DNA of 35,474 nucleotides from Pseudomonadales bacterium (GTDB lineage Bacteria; Pseudomonadota; Gammaproteobacteria; Pseudomonadales; Azotimanducaceae): NCBI GenBank assembly GCA_029248675.1, contig JAQWIX010000102.1, positions 1 to 35,474 of the forward strand, read 5' to 3'. Shown piece by piece: positions 9,266 to 17,464 of this stretch (position 1 is its first letter; each line of letters starts with the position of its first letter). The notes under the pieces were generated by a model. It saw only the letters and a program-made list of their open reading frames with translations, ran no database searches and was not told where the DNA came from. The position numbers and the translations under genes were made by a program.

Positions 9266-9934
9266 ATGCAGCACTTTGACGACATCTACCGGCGGGCGGC
9301 TGTTCGCAAAGGTGGTGATCAGGCCTTGGAGGCCTTGCTCACGCCTGTAAAATCCACAACGAATTTAAAGAAGCTTACTGACGCAAACGTTCTGGCAGAG
9401 ATGACCGCCTGCGTCTTTCGGGCCGGCTTCGTGTGGAAAGTCATCACTGCCAAGTGGCCTGGCTTCGAAAGCGCCTTCCATCAATTTGATGTTACACACT
9501 GCGCCATGCTGTCAGACGAGGAACTGGAGGCACTGCAGGGCAACACCGACATTGTGCGCCACGGCACCAAAATCGCCAGCGTGCGAGATAACGCGCTATA
9601 TATCCTCGACGTCCGAGCAGAGTACGGCTCGTTTGGCGCATTTCTTGCGGCGTGGCCATCGTCAGACTTTGTTGGCTTGTGGGCACATCTGAAAAAAAAC
9701 GGTAGCCGCTTGGGCGGACAAACCGGTCGCTACTGCCTTCGCTTTCTAGGCTATGACACGCCTATCCTGTCCCGGGATGTGGTGGGAGCCCTGATTCAGG
9801 CCGGTGTTGTCGACAAAGATCCTACGAGCAAAAAAGATCTGTTAGCCACCCAAGAAGCCTTCAACACTTGGACAGAACAAAGCGAGCGAAGCATGGTTGA
9901 GGTCTCTCGTGTTCTGGCTTTATCCATGGGCTAA
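9266..9934 (+). CDS. DNA-3-methyladenine glycosylase I (Tag)-like protein
   Basis: A 222-aa protein similar to the adenine glycosylase family (PF03352). The stretch RAGFVWKVITAKWPGFESAFHQFD followed by MLSDEELEAL, DIVRHGTKIASV and a C-terminal Gly/Leu-rich helix region lines up with the core of E. coli Tag (AGLSWITVLKKR, FHQFD, IIRHRGKIQA). Tag removes 3-methyladenine from DNA in base-excision repair. However, the N-terminal Cys/His zinc ligands of Tag are not visible, and the position of its base-recognition Glu appears to be Cys (TACVFRAG), so the substrate may differ. No good Shine-Dalgarno precedes the ATG. It heads a plus-strand run with the dioxygenase gene. Confidence 0.75.
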   Translation: MQHFDDIYRRAAVRKGGDQALEALLTPVKSTTNLKKLTDANVLAEMTACVFRAGFVWKVITAKWPGFESAFHQFDVTHCAMLSDEELEALQGNTDIVRHGTKIASVRDNALYILDVRAEYGSFGAFLAAWPSSDFVGLWAHLKKNGSRLGGQTGRYCLRFLGYDTPILSRDVVGALIQAGVVDKDPTSKKDLLATQEAFNTWTEQSERSMVEVSRVLALSMG

Positions 9935-9993
9935 CTACCGGCGCCCCAGTCAGAGTGGTATCTTCTGGATCGAGGAACAATGGGAGAGTTGAA

Positions 9994-10845
9994 ATGGAAA
10001 TCACACCAACCGGCCAGGCCTGCGGCGCAAGGGTTGCAGGCATTGACCTAAGCCAGCCCCTAGACAGAGACACCATCAGCAGCATTCGCTCGGCCTGGCT
10101 CGAGCACCATGTTCTTGCCTTTCCGGACCAAAAGCTCAGCGACGACGATTTAGTCCGTGTAACGAACTATTTTGGCAACGTTGGTGAAGATCCCTATTTT
10201 GTGCCCATAAGCAAAAAGACACCTGTAGTCGCCCTGACTCGTCGCGCCGATGAACAAGCCCCAGTTTTTGCAGAAAACTGGCATACGGATTGGAGCTTTA
10301 AGCAGCATCCGCCCATCGGCACTTGCCTGTACAGCCTTGTCGTACCGCCCGTGGGTGGCAACACAGGATTTGCCAATCAACAGTTGGCACTGGCGCAAAT
10401 GCCCGATGACCTGAGGCAACGTCTAGAGAACAAAATCGCCCTGCACTCGGCTGCCGCCGCCTACGGGCCTGACGGCACCTATGGCGAAAAAGATCAGGGT
10501 AACGACCGCAGCATGAAGATCTTGTTTTCAGAGCAGGCAAACAAGTCTGAGCCTCACCCCATTATTGCCAAACACCCGGAATCTGGTGCCGAAACGATAT
10601 TCGGCACTGTAGGGTATATCCACACAATCCTTGGCTTGGAAGCAGAAGACAGCCGACAGTTGATCATGGATTTATATGCGTGGCAGACCCGAGAAGAATT
10701 TCAATATACCCACGTATGGGAACCGAATATGTTGGTAATGTGGGATAACCGTTCCGTACTGCACAAGGCCAATGGCGGCTATGACGGCCATGCCCGAGAA
10801 CTGCACCGACTGACCATCGCCGGAGATCCCGCCTTGGCGCTGTAA
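9994..10845 (+). CDS. TauD/TfdA-family Fe(II)/2-oxoglutarate dioxygenase
   Basis: A 283-aa non-haem iron oxygenase. The iron-binding triad is visible as His97 and Asp99 (ENWHTDWSF) plus His257 (NRSVLHKA), and Arg272 (ELHRLTI) is the expected 2-oxoglutarate anchor. The family couples decarboxylation of 2-oxoglutarate to hydroxylation of substrates such as taurine, phenoxyacetates or other small acids. The ORF track starts at 9955, but the ATG at 9994 is preceded by GGGAGAG at good spacing and begins with the usual family N-terminus (MEITPTGQACGARVAGIDL). The gene is followed after 107 nt by an SDR gene in the same direction. The substrate cannot be deduced from the sequence. Confidence 0.92.
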   Translation: MEITPTGQACGARVAGIDLSQPLDRDTISSIRSAWLEHHVLAFPDQKLSDDDLVRVTNYFGNVGEDPYFVPISKKTPVVALTRRADEQAPVFAENWHTDWSFKQHPPIGTCLYSLVVPPVGGNTGFANQQLALAQMPDDLRQRLENKIALHSAAAAYGPDGTYGEKDQGNDRSMKILFSEQANKSEPHPIIAKHPESGAETIFGTVGYIHTILGLEAEDSRQLIMDLYAWQTREEFQYTHVWEPNMLVMWDNRSVLHKANGGYDGHARELHRLTIAGDPALAL

Positions 10846-10952
10846 TGGGCGAATTTCCGGCAGAGAGATCAACACACAGCACCGTCTGACGATTCGGAAT
10901 TCGTCCCGTCGAAGGCTTCCATACACCCAAAACTCAACATAAAGGAATAACA

Positions 10953-11831
10953 ATGAGCGAATTTGAAAACAAAGTTGCCGTAGTCACCGGCGCTGGCGGC
11001 GGCCTTGGGAAATCCCACGCTTTGGAACTTGCTAAGCGCGGAGCGAAGGTTGTGGTAAATGATCTAGGCGGTAGTGGCGACGGCGTTGGCTCCAGTGATA
11101 TGGCCGATGTCGTCGTTGATGAAATACGCCAAGCCGGTGGTATCGCCATAGCCAACAAGGCCTCGGTATCGACCCGAGAAGGCGCTAAGTCCATCATCGA
11201 TGATGCCGTTGCCGAATTCGGCACCGTGGACATCTTGATCAACAACGCCGGAATTTTGCGCGACAAGAGCTTCAAAAAAATGTCCTTGGACGATTGGGAC
11301 TTAGTTATGGACGTGCACCTTAACGGTAGCGCCTATGTGACCCACGCCGCTTGGCCCATCATGTATGAAAAGAATTACGGTCGTATTGTTCTCACCAGTT
11401 CCACCTCGGGTATCTACGGCAACTTTGGCCAAGCCAACTACGGCGCAGCGAAGATGGGCATGCTGGGACTCATTAACGTATTAGCCATTGAGGGCGCTGC
11501 GAAAAACATTCGCGTCAACGGCCTAGCACCAAGCGCCGCAACGCGCCTGATTGCCACCATTCCCGGTCGAGAGGACCTAGACCCAGAGAACCCAGAAGCA
11601 GACGTGCACCCCAAGCTGGTGACCCCTGCGGTACTGCTCATGGCTGGTGAAGAGGCTCCCAACGGCAAGGTCATTCAGGCGGGTGGCGGCCGCTTCTCCA
11701 CTTGCGCAGTATTCAACAATGCCGATCTTGAGTTGGGTGTCGATGCTGATTACGAGGATCTACTAGCCCATAAGGATCAGCTACTGGATATGAGTGGTGC
11801 CTTGGAAGGTTGGAATCGAACCCGACGATAA
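10953..11831 (+). CDS. SDR-family 3-hydroxyacyl-CoA dehydrogenase-like oxidoreductase
   Basis: A 292-aa short-chain dehydrogenase preceded by AAAGGAATAACA. It has the nucleotide-binding TGAGGGLGKSHAL (residues 12-24), NNAG at 97-100, the catalytic Ser (SSTSG, about 149-150), Tyr163 and Lys167 (YGAAK). The early VVNDLGGSGDG stretch and overall sequence resemble the (3R)-hydroxyacyl-CoA dehydrogenase domain of peroxisomal multifunctional enzyme type 2. That fits the acyl-CoA dehydrogenase and thiolase genes convergent with it: together they could carry out most beta-oxidation steps on an unusual (branched or steroid-side-chain-like) acyl-CoA. A hydratase is not seen here. Confidence 0.9.
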   Translation: MSEFENKVAVVTGAGGGLGKSHALELAKRGAKVVVNDLGGSGDGVGSSDMADVVVDEIRQAGGIAIANKASVSTREGAKSIIDDAVAEFGTVDILINNAGILRDKSFKKMSLDDWDLVMDVHLNGSAYVTHAAWPIMYEKNYGRIVLTSSTSGIYGNFGQANYGAAKMGMLGLINVLAIEGAAKNIRVNGLAPSAATRLIATIPGREDLDPENPEADVHPKLVTPAVLLMAGEEAPNGKVIQAGGGRFSTCAVFNNADLELGVDADYEDLLAHKDQLLDMSGALEGWNRTRR

Positions 11832-11863
11832 CCGCATTCGCCCAACCCTCTGGGTGGTGGCAC

Positions 11864-11892
11864 AAAAAAGCCGGGCAATCCCGGCTTTTTTT
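11864..11892. terminator. Bidirectional intrinsic terminator
   Basis: The stem GCCGGG / CCCGGC with a CAAT loop is flanked by six A on the left and seven T on the right, so it can terminate in both directions. It lies between the convergent SDR gene (plus) and the acyl-CoA dehydrogenase gene (minus), serving both. Confidence 0.92.
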
Positions 11893-11910
11893 GCCCGCTA
11901 GAAGCCTGTT

Positions 11911-13029
11911 TTAGAAACCAAGCAGGCTGGCGTAACGATCCCTGTGCTGAGCCTGATTGCCATAGGTTGTCTCCAGCACTCTCGCGCGCTTGAGATAGAG
12001 ACCTGCGTCAAACTCATCAGTCATACCAATACCGCCGTGTATTTGGATGAGTTGGTTCGACATGTCGAACAAAAACTCGCCAGTCTTCGCCTTGGATATT
12101 GCGCTCATGGCGGCCTCGTCGTCGGCACCTTGGTCGATGGCAGTAACACCAGCTTCTGCGCATGAACGGGCCATTTCCTGGGAGGAATAGAGTTCCGCCG
12201 CCCGGTGCCCCAAGGCCTGAAAGGATCCAATAACCTTGCCAAACTGTTTGCGGGTCTTGAGATAATCCAAAGTCATCTCAAAGGCGTAACAGCCCACACC
12301 CAGCATTTCCATGGCGATGCCGGCACTGGCTCTATCCAACACTCGTCCGTATAGCTGACTTCCCTGCATGGCACCCAACAAGGCACCTTGGCCTACTTCA
12401 ACGCCACTGAGAGTGAGTCGCGCATAGTCTCGGGAATCTACTGTGGACATGCCTTGCCGGCTTAAGCCCGCGCTGTCTGCGGGCACTAAGAACAGCGCGA
12501 TATCGCCAGCATCGGTTTTGGCCGCCACCACAAACGTTGTAGCGCTCATCCCCTCAAGTACGAAGGTCTTGGCCCCATTGAGTTCATAGCCTTGGTCAGT
12601 GGCAGTCGCAGTAGTTTGTACCTGATCACGGTTATGCCGGGACTGTTCGTCCACGGCCAAGGTCAGGATCTCACTGCCGTCTACAATTTTCGGCAGCCAC
12701 GACTGCTTTTGCTCTTCGTTACCCCCCAAATTGATCGCCGTCGCCCCAACATAGGCTGAAGCGAACAATGGGGATGCGCACAATTGCCGCCCCAACTGTT
12801 CTAGGATCAGTCCGAAGGTCAGGTAACCAAGGTCCGACCCACCGTAGTTTTCCGGAACCAAAATACCCGTCCAGCCCATCTCCACAATGGCCGACCAAGC
12901 CTCAGGGTCGAAACCCCCATCACTGTTGCTGTTACGAAAATCTCGAAATTTCTGTACCGGTAACTGACTTTCCACCCAAGAACTGGCTTGATCTTTAAGT
13001 ATGGATTGTTCTTCTGTTAGCGCTGCCAT
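11911..13029 (-). CDS. Acyl-CoA dehydrogenase, probable non-catalytic partner subunit
   Basis: A 372-aa acyl-CoA dehydrogenase-fold protein (three-domain ACAD, with WTGILVPENYGGSDLG near residue 53 and C-terminal TRKQFGKVIGSFQALGHRAAELYSS and IHGGIGMTDEFDAGLYLKRA). At the position where isovaleryl-type ACADs carry the catalytic Glu, this protein has Asp232 (VLDRAS), and the medium-chain-type Glu position also lacks Glu (TTYGN). The usual FAD/substrate motif SEPNAGSD is absent in the middle domain. It is the third gene of the thiolase-ACAD-ACAD operon, 59 nt after its partner. In actinobacterial steroid side-chain degradation, pairs of such proteins form alpha2beta2 enzymes with one catalytic chain; the same is proposed here by inference. 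Confidence 0.92.
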   Translation of the reverse strand: MAALTEEQSILKDQASSWVESQLPVQKFRDFRNSNSDGGFDPEAWSAIVEMGWTGILVPENYGGSDLGYLTFGLILEQLGRQLCASPLFASAYVGATAINLGGNEEQKQSWLPKIVDGSEILTLAVDEQSRHNRDQVQTTATATDQGYELNGAKTFVLEGMSATTFVVAAKTDAGDIALFLVPADSAGLSRQGMSTVDSRDYARLTLSGVEVGQGALLGAMQGSQLYGRVLDRASAGIAMEMLGVGCYAFEMTLDYLKTRKQFGKVIGSFQALGHRAAELYSSQEMARSCAEAGVTAIDQGADDEAAMSAISKAKTGEFLFDMSNQLIQIHGGIGMTDEFDAGLYLKRARVLETTYGNQAQHRDRYASLLGF

Positions 13030-13088
13030 GACTTGTCCCCTTTACTGCGTCGTTGTCGCTTTGTTGCCCCGTGTTCGACCTGAGTTTG

Positions 13089-14318
13089 CTAACCCTTTTG
13101 GGTAGTTTCAGGAAGTCCAAGCACGTTTTTAGAAATGATGTTGTTTTGCACCTCGTAAGAACCGCCATAAATGGACATGGCCTTCCCGGCAAGCCACTCC
13201 CGAACGATACCTAACTCTTCTTCGGCAAAATCGTCGCCACTCCAGCCGATTCCTTGGCTACCCATAATCTCCAGCGCAAGCTCAGCCTTGGTCTGGGCCA
13301 CGCGAGTATTGGAGTTTTTCAAAATGGACGCCGCCGCACTGACCTCTACCCGACCCGCGGCTTCGGCGGTAATCCGCTCGGCAGTTAAGCGATGGGCTGT
13401 GGCGTCCATGTAGTTTCGCACCAGGCGTTGACGCAGATCTTTGTCTACCAGTGCGCCGTCTTCGTCTGAGCCAACGAAGCGCTGGGCCTTCACATGCAGT
13501 GGTTCCGAATCCAACATGCTGGCGCCTTGACCACCGGTCTGGCTTTGACGCTCATGCTGCAGCAATCGTTTTACCACGCTCCAGCCGTCATTTAAGTTGC
13601 CAAGCAAGTCGCCTTTTTCGGCTCGAGCGTCACTGAAATACGTTTCGCAAAATGGCGACACACCCGAGATCAGACGGATCGGCCGTGTTTCCACGCCTTC
13701 TTGCTGCATTGGCAGCATGACGAAGCTGATGCCGTCTCGCTTGCCCGCATTACTATCGGTACGAACCAGCGCCCCACACCATTGAGAAATATGGGCACCG
13801 GACGTCCAAATTTTTTGTCCGTTCAAAGCAAAATAATCGCCCTTGTCTTCGGCCTTGGTGGACAATGAGGCCAGATCCGACCCGGCATTTGGCTCAGATA
13901 ACCCCAAGCACCAACGTATTTCACCACTGGCGATACCTTTCAAATGCTGAGCTTTTTGTTCGTCGGTCCCGTACTCGAGCAACGTCGGCCCTACCATGGT
14001 GACACCCATACCGGTCATATGCGGTATCGGGTTATAGGCGCCAGCTTGGAAAATCTCCTCGCCGATAACGTTCGCTTCTGGATGAGACAGCCCGGCACCA
14101 CCGTATTCCACTGGCCACGTAGGCGCTCCCCAACCTTTCTCCGCAAGGCGTTGACGCCAGGTTTCCATGGCCGTCTTCACTTCGTCGTTGGCTCGGGCCC
14201 CGCTCTCACCACCCGCCAAGCCTGCTAAATCCTGACCCGCTAAACTGCTGGGAAAGTTATTTTGAACCCACGCTTTGACGTCCCGGCGAAAGACATCCAA
14301 TTCACTGGCGTTTTCCAT
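13089..14318 (-). CDS. Acyl-CoA dehydrogenase, probable catalytic subunit
   Basis: A 409-aa acyl-CoA dehydrogenase, slightly long for the family. It has WGAPTWPVEYGGAGL near residue 63, the FAD-binding LGLSEPNAGSDLASL (about 138-152), IWTSGAHISQW, and the C-terminal SIYGGSYEVQNNIISKNVLGLP. The residue matching the medium-chain catalytic Glu is Gly (YGGS), but Glu256 in LLQHERQ falls at the isovaleryl/long-chain-type catalytic position. The enzyme would introduce the alpha,beta double bond into an acyl-CoA, passing electrons via FAD to ETF. A good ribosome site (AAAGGAAA) precedes the ATG. It lies second in the operon, downstream of thiolase and a strong hairpin. Confidence 0.94.
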   Translation of the reverse strand: MENASELDVFRRDVKAWVQNNFPSSLAGQDLAGLAGGESGARANDEVKTAMETWRQRLAEKGWGAPTWPVEYGGAGLSHPEANVIGEEIFQAGAYNPIPHMTGMGVTMVGPTLLEYGTDEQKAQHLKGIASGEIRWCLGLSEPNAGSDLASLSTKAEDKGDYFALNGQKIWTSGAHISQWCGALVRTDSNAGKRDGISFVMLPMQQEGVETRPIRLISGVSPFCETYFSDARAEKGDLLGNLNDGWSVVKRLLQHERQSQTGGQGASMLDSEPLHVKAQRFVGSDEDGALVDKDLRQRLVRNYMDATAHRLTAERITAEAAGRVEVSAAASILKNSNTRVAQTKAELALEIMGSQGIGWSGDDFAEEELGIVREWLAGKAMSIYGGSYEVQNNIISKNVLGLPETTQKG

Positions 14319-14351
14319 GCTTTATTTCCTTTTAATAAAATTTGGTCGCTA

Positions 14352-14383
14352 GAAGGTCAGGAGCACGATTACTCCTAACCTTC
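14352..14383 (-). other. Long hairpin in thiolase-ACAD intergenic leader
   Basis: On the minus-strand RNA, GAAGGTTAGGAG pairs with CTCCTGACCTTC (12 bp including one U-G wobble) around an 8-nt loop. It ends 33 nt before the start codon of the second operon gene, just upstream of its ribosome site. There is no proper U-run directly after it (the AAATTTTATT comes about 10 nt later), so it is more likely an mRNA processing/stability or translation-control element than a terminator. Confidence 0.6.
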
Positions 14384-14446
14384 GATTTACTGTTGAATCC
14401 GCTCTACGGCCCTGATGTGAGTCTGGGCCTATCGATTCTTGGTGGT

Positions 14447-15676
14447 TTAAATGCGCTCAATAATCACTGCCGGCGCCATACCGCCTGCAGCGCACATGGT
14501 TACCAAGGCGGTAGATTGGCCCCGCCGCTCTAACTCGTCTAAGGCAGTTCCAATCAGCATGGACCCGGTAGCGCCAATGGGATGCCCTAAGGCGATTGAA
14601 CCGCCGTTTACGTTCACCTTGGCGTGATCCACGTTTAAATCACGCATAAACTTCATGGGAACCACTGCAAAGGCCTCATTCACTTCGAACAGGTCGATGT
14701 CATCCAAGGTCATACCCGCCTTGCCAAGTACTTTCTTCGCCGCATCTACTGGCGCATTAAGAATGTACTCCGGGGAATGCCCCATATTAGCCATGGCAAC
14801 GATACGGGCCCTGGGCTTGAGATCGTGTTTTTGAGCGTACTCTGGCGAGGCCATTACCAAGGCCCCTGCACCGTCTACCACGCCGGAGGAACTACCCGCG
14901 TGGTGGCGGTGTTCAACTTCCAAGCCCGGCCAGCGTTCCGCGACTAATTCACGATAGCTGCGCCCAGAATCGAAAAACTCCATATCCATCATGCCTTCAA
15001 AGGCTGGTTGCAGGTTCGCTAGGGATTCTGCCGTGGTCTGGGGTCGAGGATACTCTTCCTGATCGAGGGCAAGTGTGCCGTCAGGGTTGTGCACGGCCAC
15101 CAAGCTCTTGGTGAAAGCGCCCTCTGCCAAGGCCCGCCCCGCTCGTTGCTGGCTTTCTAGGGAAAAAGCATCTAACGCTTCTCGACTGAAATTTTCTTCA
15201 GTGGCGATGATATCTGCCGCGATGCCGACGTTCAGCTGAGGATATTGTCGCCGAAGATCCAGGTTGCCTGCATCCAGAGGCGTCGGTGGCGCTTCGCTAC
15301 GAGTGTAGGACATCATTTCCACACCACCAGCGACAATCAGATCTTCCATACCCGACATAATATTGGCTGCCGCAAGGTTCACCGAGGTGATGCCGCCGCC
15401 GCAGAAACGATCGAGGGTGACGCCAGACGCCTTAGTAGAAAAACCTGCATCCAGCGCTGCCATGCGGGCAACACACGCCCCTTGCTTTTGGAACTGGGTG
15501 CTACAGGACATGATCACATCGTCAATGTCGCTGGTATTTAAGTTACTGCGCTCAACCAATGCCTTCAGCACTGTGGACAGTAGCTTCTGGGGGTGTACTT
15601 CCCATAGCGCGCCCTTGCCCTGCTTACCTACGCCTCGGGGGGTTCGAGCTGCATCAATAATCCAAGCTTCACTCAT
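14447..15676 (-). CDS. Thiolase (acetyl-CoA acyltransferase type)
   Basis: A 409-aa thiolase. The nucleophile Cys92 lies in DRFCGGGITSVN, His365 in GGSIALGHPIGATG and the second Cys395 in MCAAGGMAPAVIIERI; VNEAFAV is also present. The order of these motifs and the length match degradative (FadA/acetyl-CoA acetyltransferase) thiolases. The Gly-rich sequence after Cys92 is slightly unusual (SSG or GSG is more common). It would cleave a 3-ketoacyl-CoA to acetyl- or propionyl-CoA plus a shortened acyl-CoA. A strong Shine-Dalgarno (GAGGAGAGG) precedes the ATG. It is first in the leftward operon with two ACAD genes, 128 nt ahead of the next. Confidence 0.95.
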   Translation of the reverse strand: MSEAWIIDAARTPRGVGKQGKGALWEVHPQKLLSTVLKALVERSNLNTSDIDDVIMSCSTQFQKQGACVARMAALDAGFSTKASGVTLDRFCGGGITSVNLAAANIMSGMEDLIVAGGVEMMSYTRSEAPPTPLDAGNLDLRRQYPQLNVGIAADIIATEENFSREALDAFSLESQQRAGRALAEGAFTKSLVAVHNPDGTLALDQEEYPRPQTTAESLANLQPAFEGMMDMEFFDSGRSYRELVAERWPGLEVEHRHHAGSSSGVVDGAGALVMASPEYAQKHDLKPRARIVAMANMGHSPEYILNAPVDAAKKVLGKAGMTLDDIDLFEVNEAFAVVPMKFMRDLNVDHAKVNVNGGSIALGHPIGATGSMLIGTALDELERRGQSTALVTMCAAGGMAPAVIIERI

Positions 15677-15835
15677 CGGAGCCTCTCCTCATCTTTAATA
15701 ACCAACGCATAGTGCGGCATCACCGCCCCCCAGTCACCTCTTGCAGGGCGCTAAAAAATAGGCTTTACGAGACAAAAATAGACCGCGCAAATCGAGCTTT
15801 CTACCCGGCCAGCCGGGATTTACCCAAAAGATCAG

Positions 15836-16759
15836 GTGACGGCCAGTGCAATTTGGGTGACTCTTGATGGCGCTAATTATCAATCAACCGCGGAGAGCTG
15901 GGTGCTCGAGACCGTCGGACCAAACACGTTATTTCTACTCTTCGCCGGCGTTTTCTTTGTTGGCGCTTCGGTAGGCAGTTTTATCAATGTGGTCGTGTAT
16001 CGATTGCCTCTCATGGCTATGGAGGCTGAAGCCGAAGACTCGCGCTTCAACCTGGCATGGCCCCCATCCCATTGTCCCCACTGTAGCGCGCCTATCAGGC
16101 CTTGGCACAACATCCCCGTTCTCAGCTACTGTTGGCTTCAAGGCCGTTCAGCCTGCTGCCGGCATCGAATATCACCTTTGTATGTCTTTGGCGAAATCAG
16201 CGCCGGTCTATTAGCAGTGACGGTGATGCTGATCCTCAACCCTATAAATTCGTCGGATGTGTTAGCAGCCGCTTGGAGTGGAATTCTTGTTTGGTGGCTA
16301 CTGGCAATCGCCTGCCTCGCCTGGCGGCACCCCGGCTCTACCGGCACCCTATCGCAAACCTTGCTCTGGCTCGGACTCCTGGCGAACCTACAGGAGCTGT
16401 TCGCCCCCCTTCACCAAGCCGTATTTGCCGTCTGCTGTTGTTATGGCCTTGGCTGGCTTGCGATCCTTTTAACAAGTCGAGACCAGCAACACGGCAGCAT
16501 TCAGGCCCAGTGCGGAGTGCATCTGGCAGCCGCCGGCTTTGGGTGGTTCGGGTTCTCGCTGATAACAGCGTCTACCGGCATTATCGCTGCGATCTGTGTC
16601 ACAGCTTTCGCAATGTTCAGGCTCACCGACCGGGGGACCAATCTTTTGGCTTATCTCGGGCCTGATGAATCTGCGGTAAGCGCTTGGCCGACTTGGCTCC
16701 AGGGATCGCTAATGACCATCGTCGCCTATCAGTGGTTTGTCTGGGCCCAAGGTGTTTAA
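15836..16759 (+). CDS. Prepilin peptidase (PilD/A24) homologue lacking catalytic aspartates
   Basis: A 307-aa polytopic membrane protein that aligns with type IV prepilin peptidases. The N-terminal domain is recognisable: VGASVGSFINVVVYRLPLM, then CPHCSAPIRPWHNIPVLSY, GRSACCRHRISPLYVFGE. The zinc-type Cys pairs are C80/C83 and C108 with the fourth Cys position replaced by Ser105 (C107 is next to it). In the membrane domain the LLWLGLL segment aligns, but the two active-site aspartates are gone: the LPD motif before it reads STGT, and the GxGD segment reads HGSIQAQ. An intact frame without these residues suggests a non-proteolytic paralogue or a decaying gene. Start is GTG at 15836; later GTG starts are possible. 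It is convergent with a small lipoprotein gene. Confidence 0.8.
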   Translation: MTASAIWVTLDGANYQSTAESWVLETVGPNTLFLLFAGVFFVGASVGSFINVVVYRLPLMAMEAEAEDSRFNLAWPPSHCPHCSAPIRPWHNIPVLSYCWLQGRSACCRHRISPLYVFGEISAGLLAVTVMLILNPINSSDVLAAAWSGILVWWLLAIACLAWRHPGSTGTLSQTLLWLGLLANLQELFAPLHQAVFAVCCCYGLGWLAILLTSRDQQHGSIQAQCGVHLAAAGFGWFGFSLITASTGIIAAICVTAFAMFRLTDRGTNLLAYLGPDESAVSAWPTWLQGSLMTIVAYQWFVWAQGV

Positions 16760-16805
16760 AGCTTAGTAGGTTGTTAACGCTTTCAAGACGCTAGAGCCAC
16801 TGACC

Positions 16806-17309
16806 CTAGAAGCTCTCGGCGTCTAGCAACACACACTTGCCGGACAACTGGGGCGCCGCTGGTATAAATGCTTTATCCGCCTGCACCCAAAACCACTGAT
16901 ACACCAAGGTTTGTCGGTGGAGGTGAACCCGAAAGGGCCTAAGCTCCAAGTCATCTTGCAGTGAACTGGACTCAGCCTCAAAGGCCATCGCTACGCGGCT
17001 CGGACTGACCTGCATCGCGGTACTTTGCAGGGTACTGATCCTGCCACCTTGGCCTCCGACAAATTCACCTACCAAATCGTCGAAACTCAAGCGGTACATG
17101 TGTTGCCATTGATTGGTTTCGTTCCGCAATGTACACAGTAAGTGCTCAGAATATTGGGGCGAAACTGACTCTTCTCGAAAAGTCTCAGTCGGCGACGAGC
17201 CTTTGTGGTGCGGCGTGAGATCTTGACCACAGCCACCCAAAAACACACAGACCGCTCCCGCAAAATGGCGTGCCCCACGCTCAACCCTGAGCCCAAGCCG
17301 CCTCAACAC
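16806..17309 (-). CDS. Small hypothetical lipoprotein
   Basis: A 167-aa protein starting at GTG 17309 with GGAG five nt upstream. A positively charged start and hydrophobic core lead to FLGGC (Cys27), a plausible lipobox. The rest is a polar, probably beta-rich domain with Cys59 and Cys159 and patches such as LRPFRVHLHRQTLVYQWFWVQ. I do not recognise a family. It lies between the prepilin-peptidase homologue (converging, 46-bp gap) and the divergent cyclase gene. Confidence 0.6.
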   Translation of the reverse strand: MLRRLGLRVERGARHFAGAVCVFLGGCGQDLTPHHKGSSPTETFREESVSPQYSEHLLCTLRNETNQWQHMYRLSFDDLVGEFVGGQGGRISTLQSTAMQVSPSRVAMAFEAESSSLQDDLELRPFRVHLHRQTLVYQWFWVQADKAFIPAAPQLSGKCVLLDAESF

Positions 17310-17464
17310 TTCTGCTCCAGTTTTGACTGCCTCATGCCTACGACCACCTACCGTTCGCGATTATTTTAATACCGCTCATCCAAATATTCGGAAATGACAA
17401 CCAAAAGTTAACAGTATTTGGCAGAAGGCTAGCTTCTCCAATCTGGTAATCAATAGGTCTGACT

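Noticed and set aside
16102-16665. 187-aa plus-strand ORF inside the prepilin-peptidase homologue
   Set aside because: Shadow frame; the 307-aa frame has clear PilD-like motifs and membrane helices, while this one is Arg/Pro/Ser-rich without known motifs.
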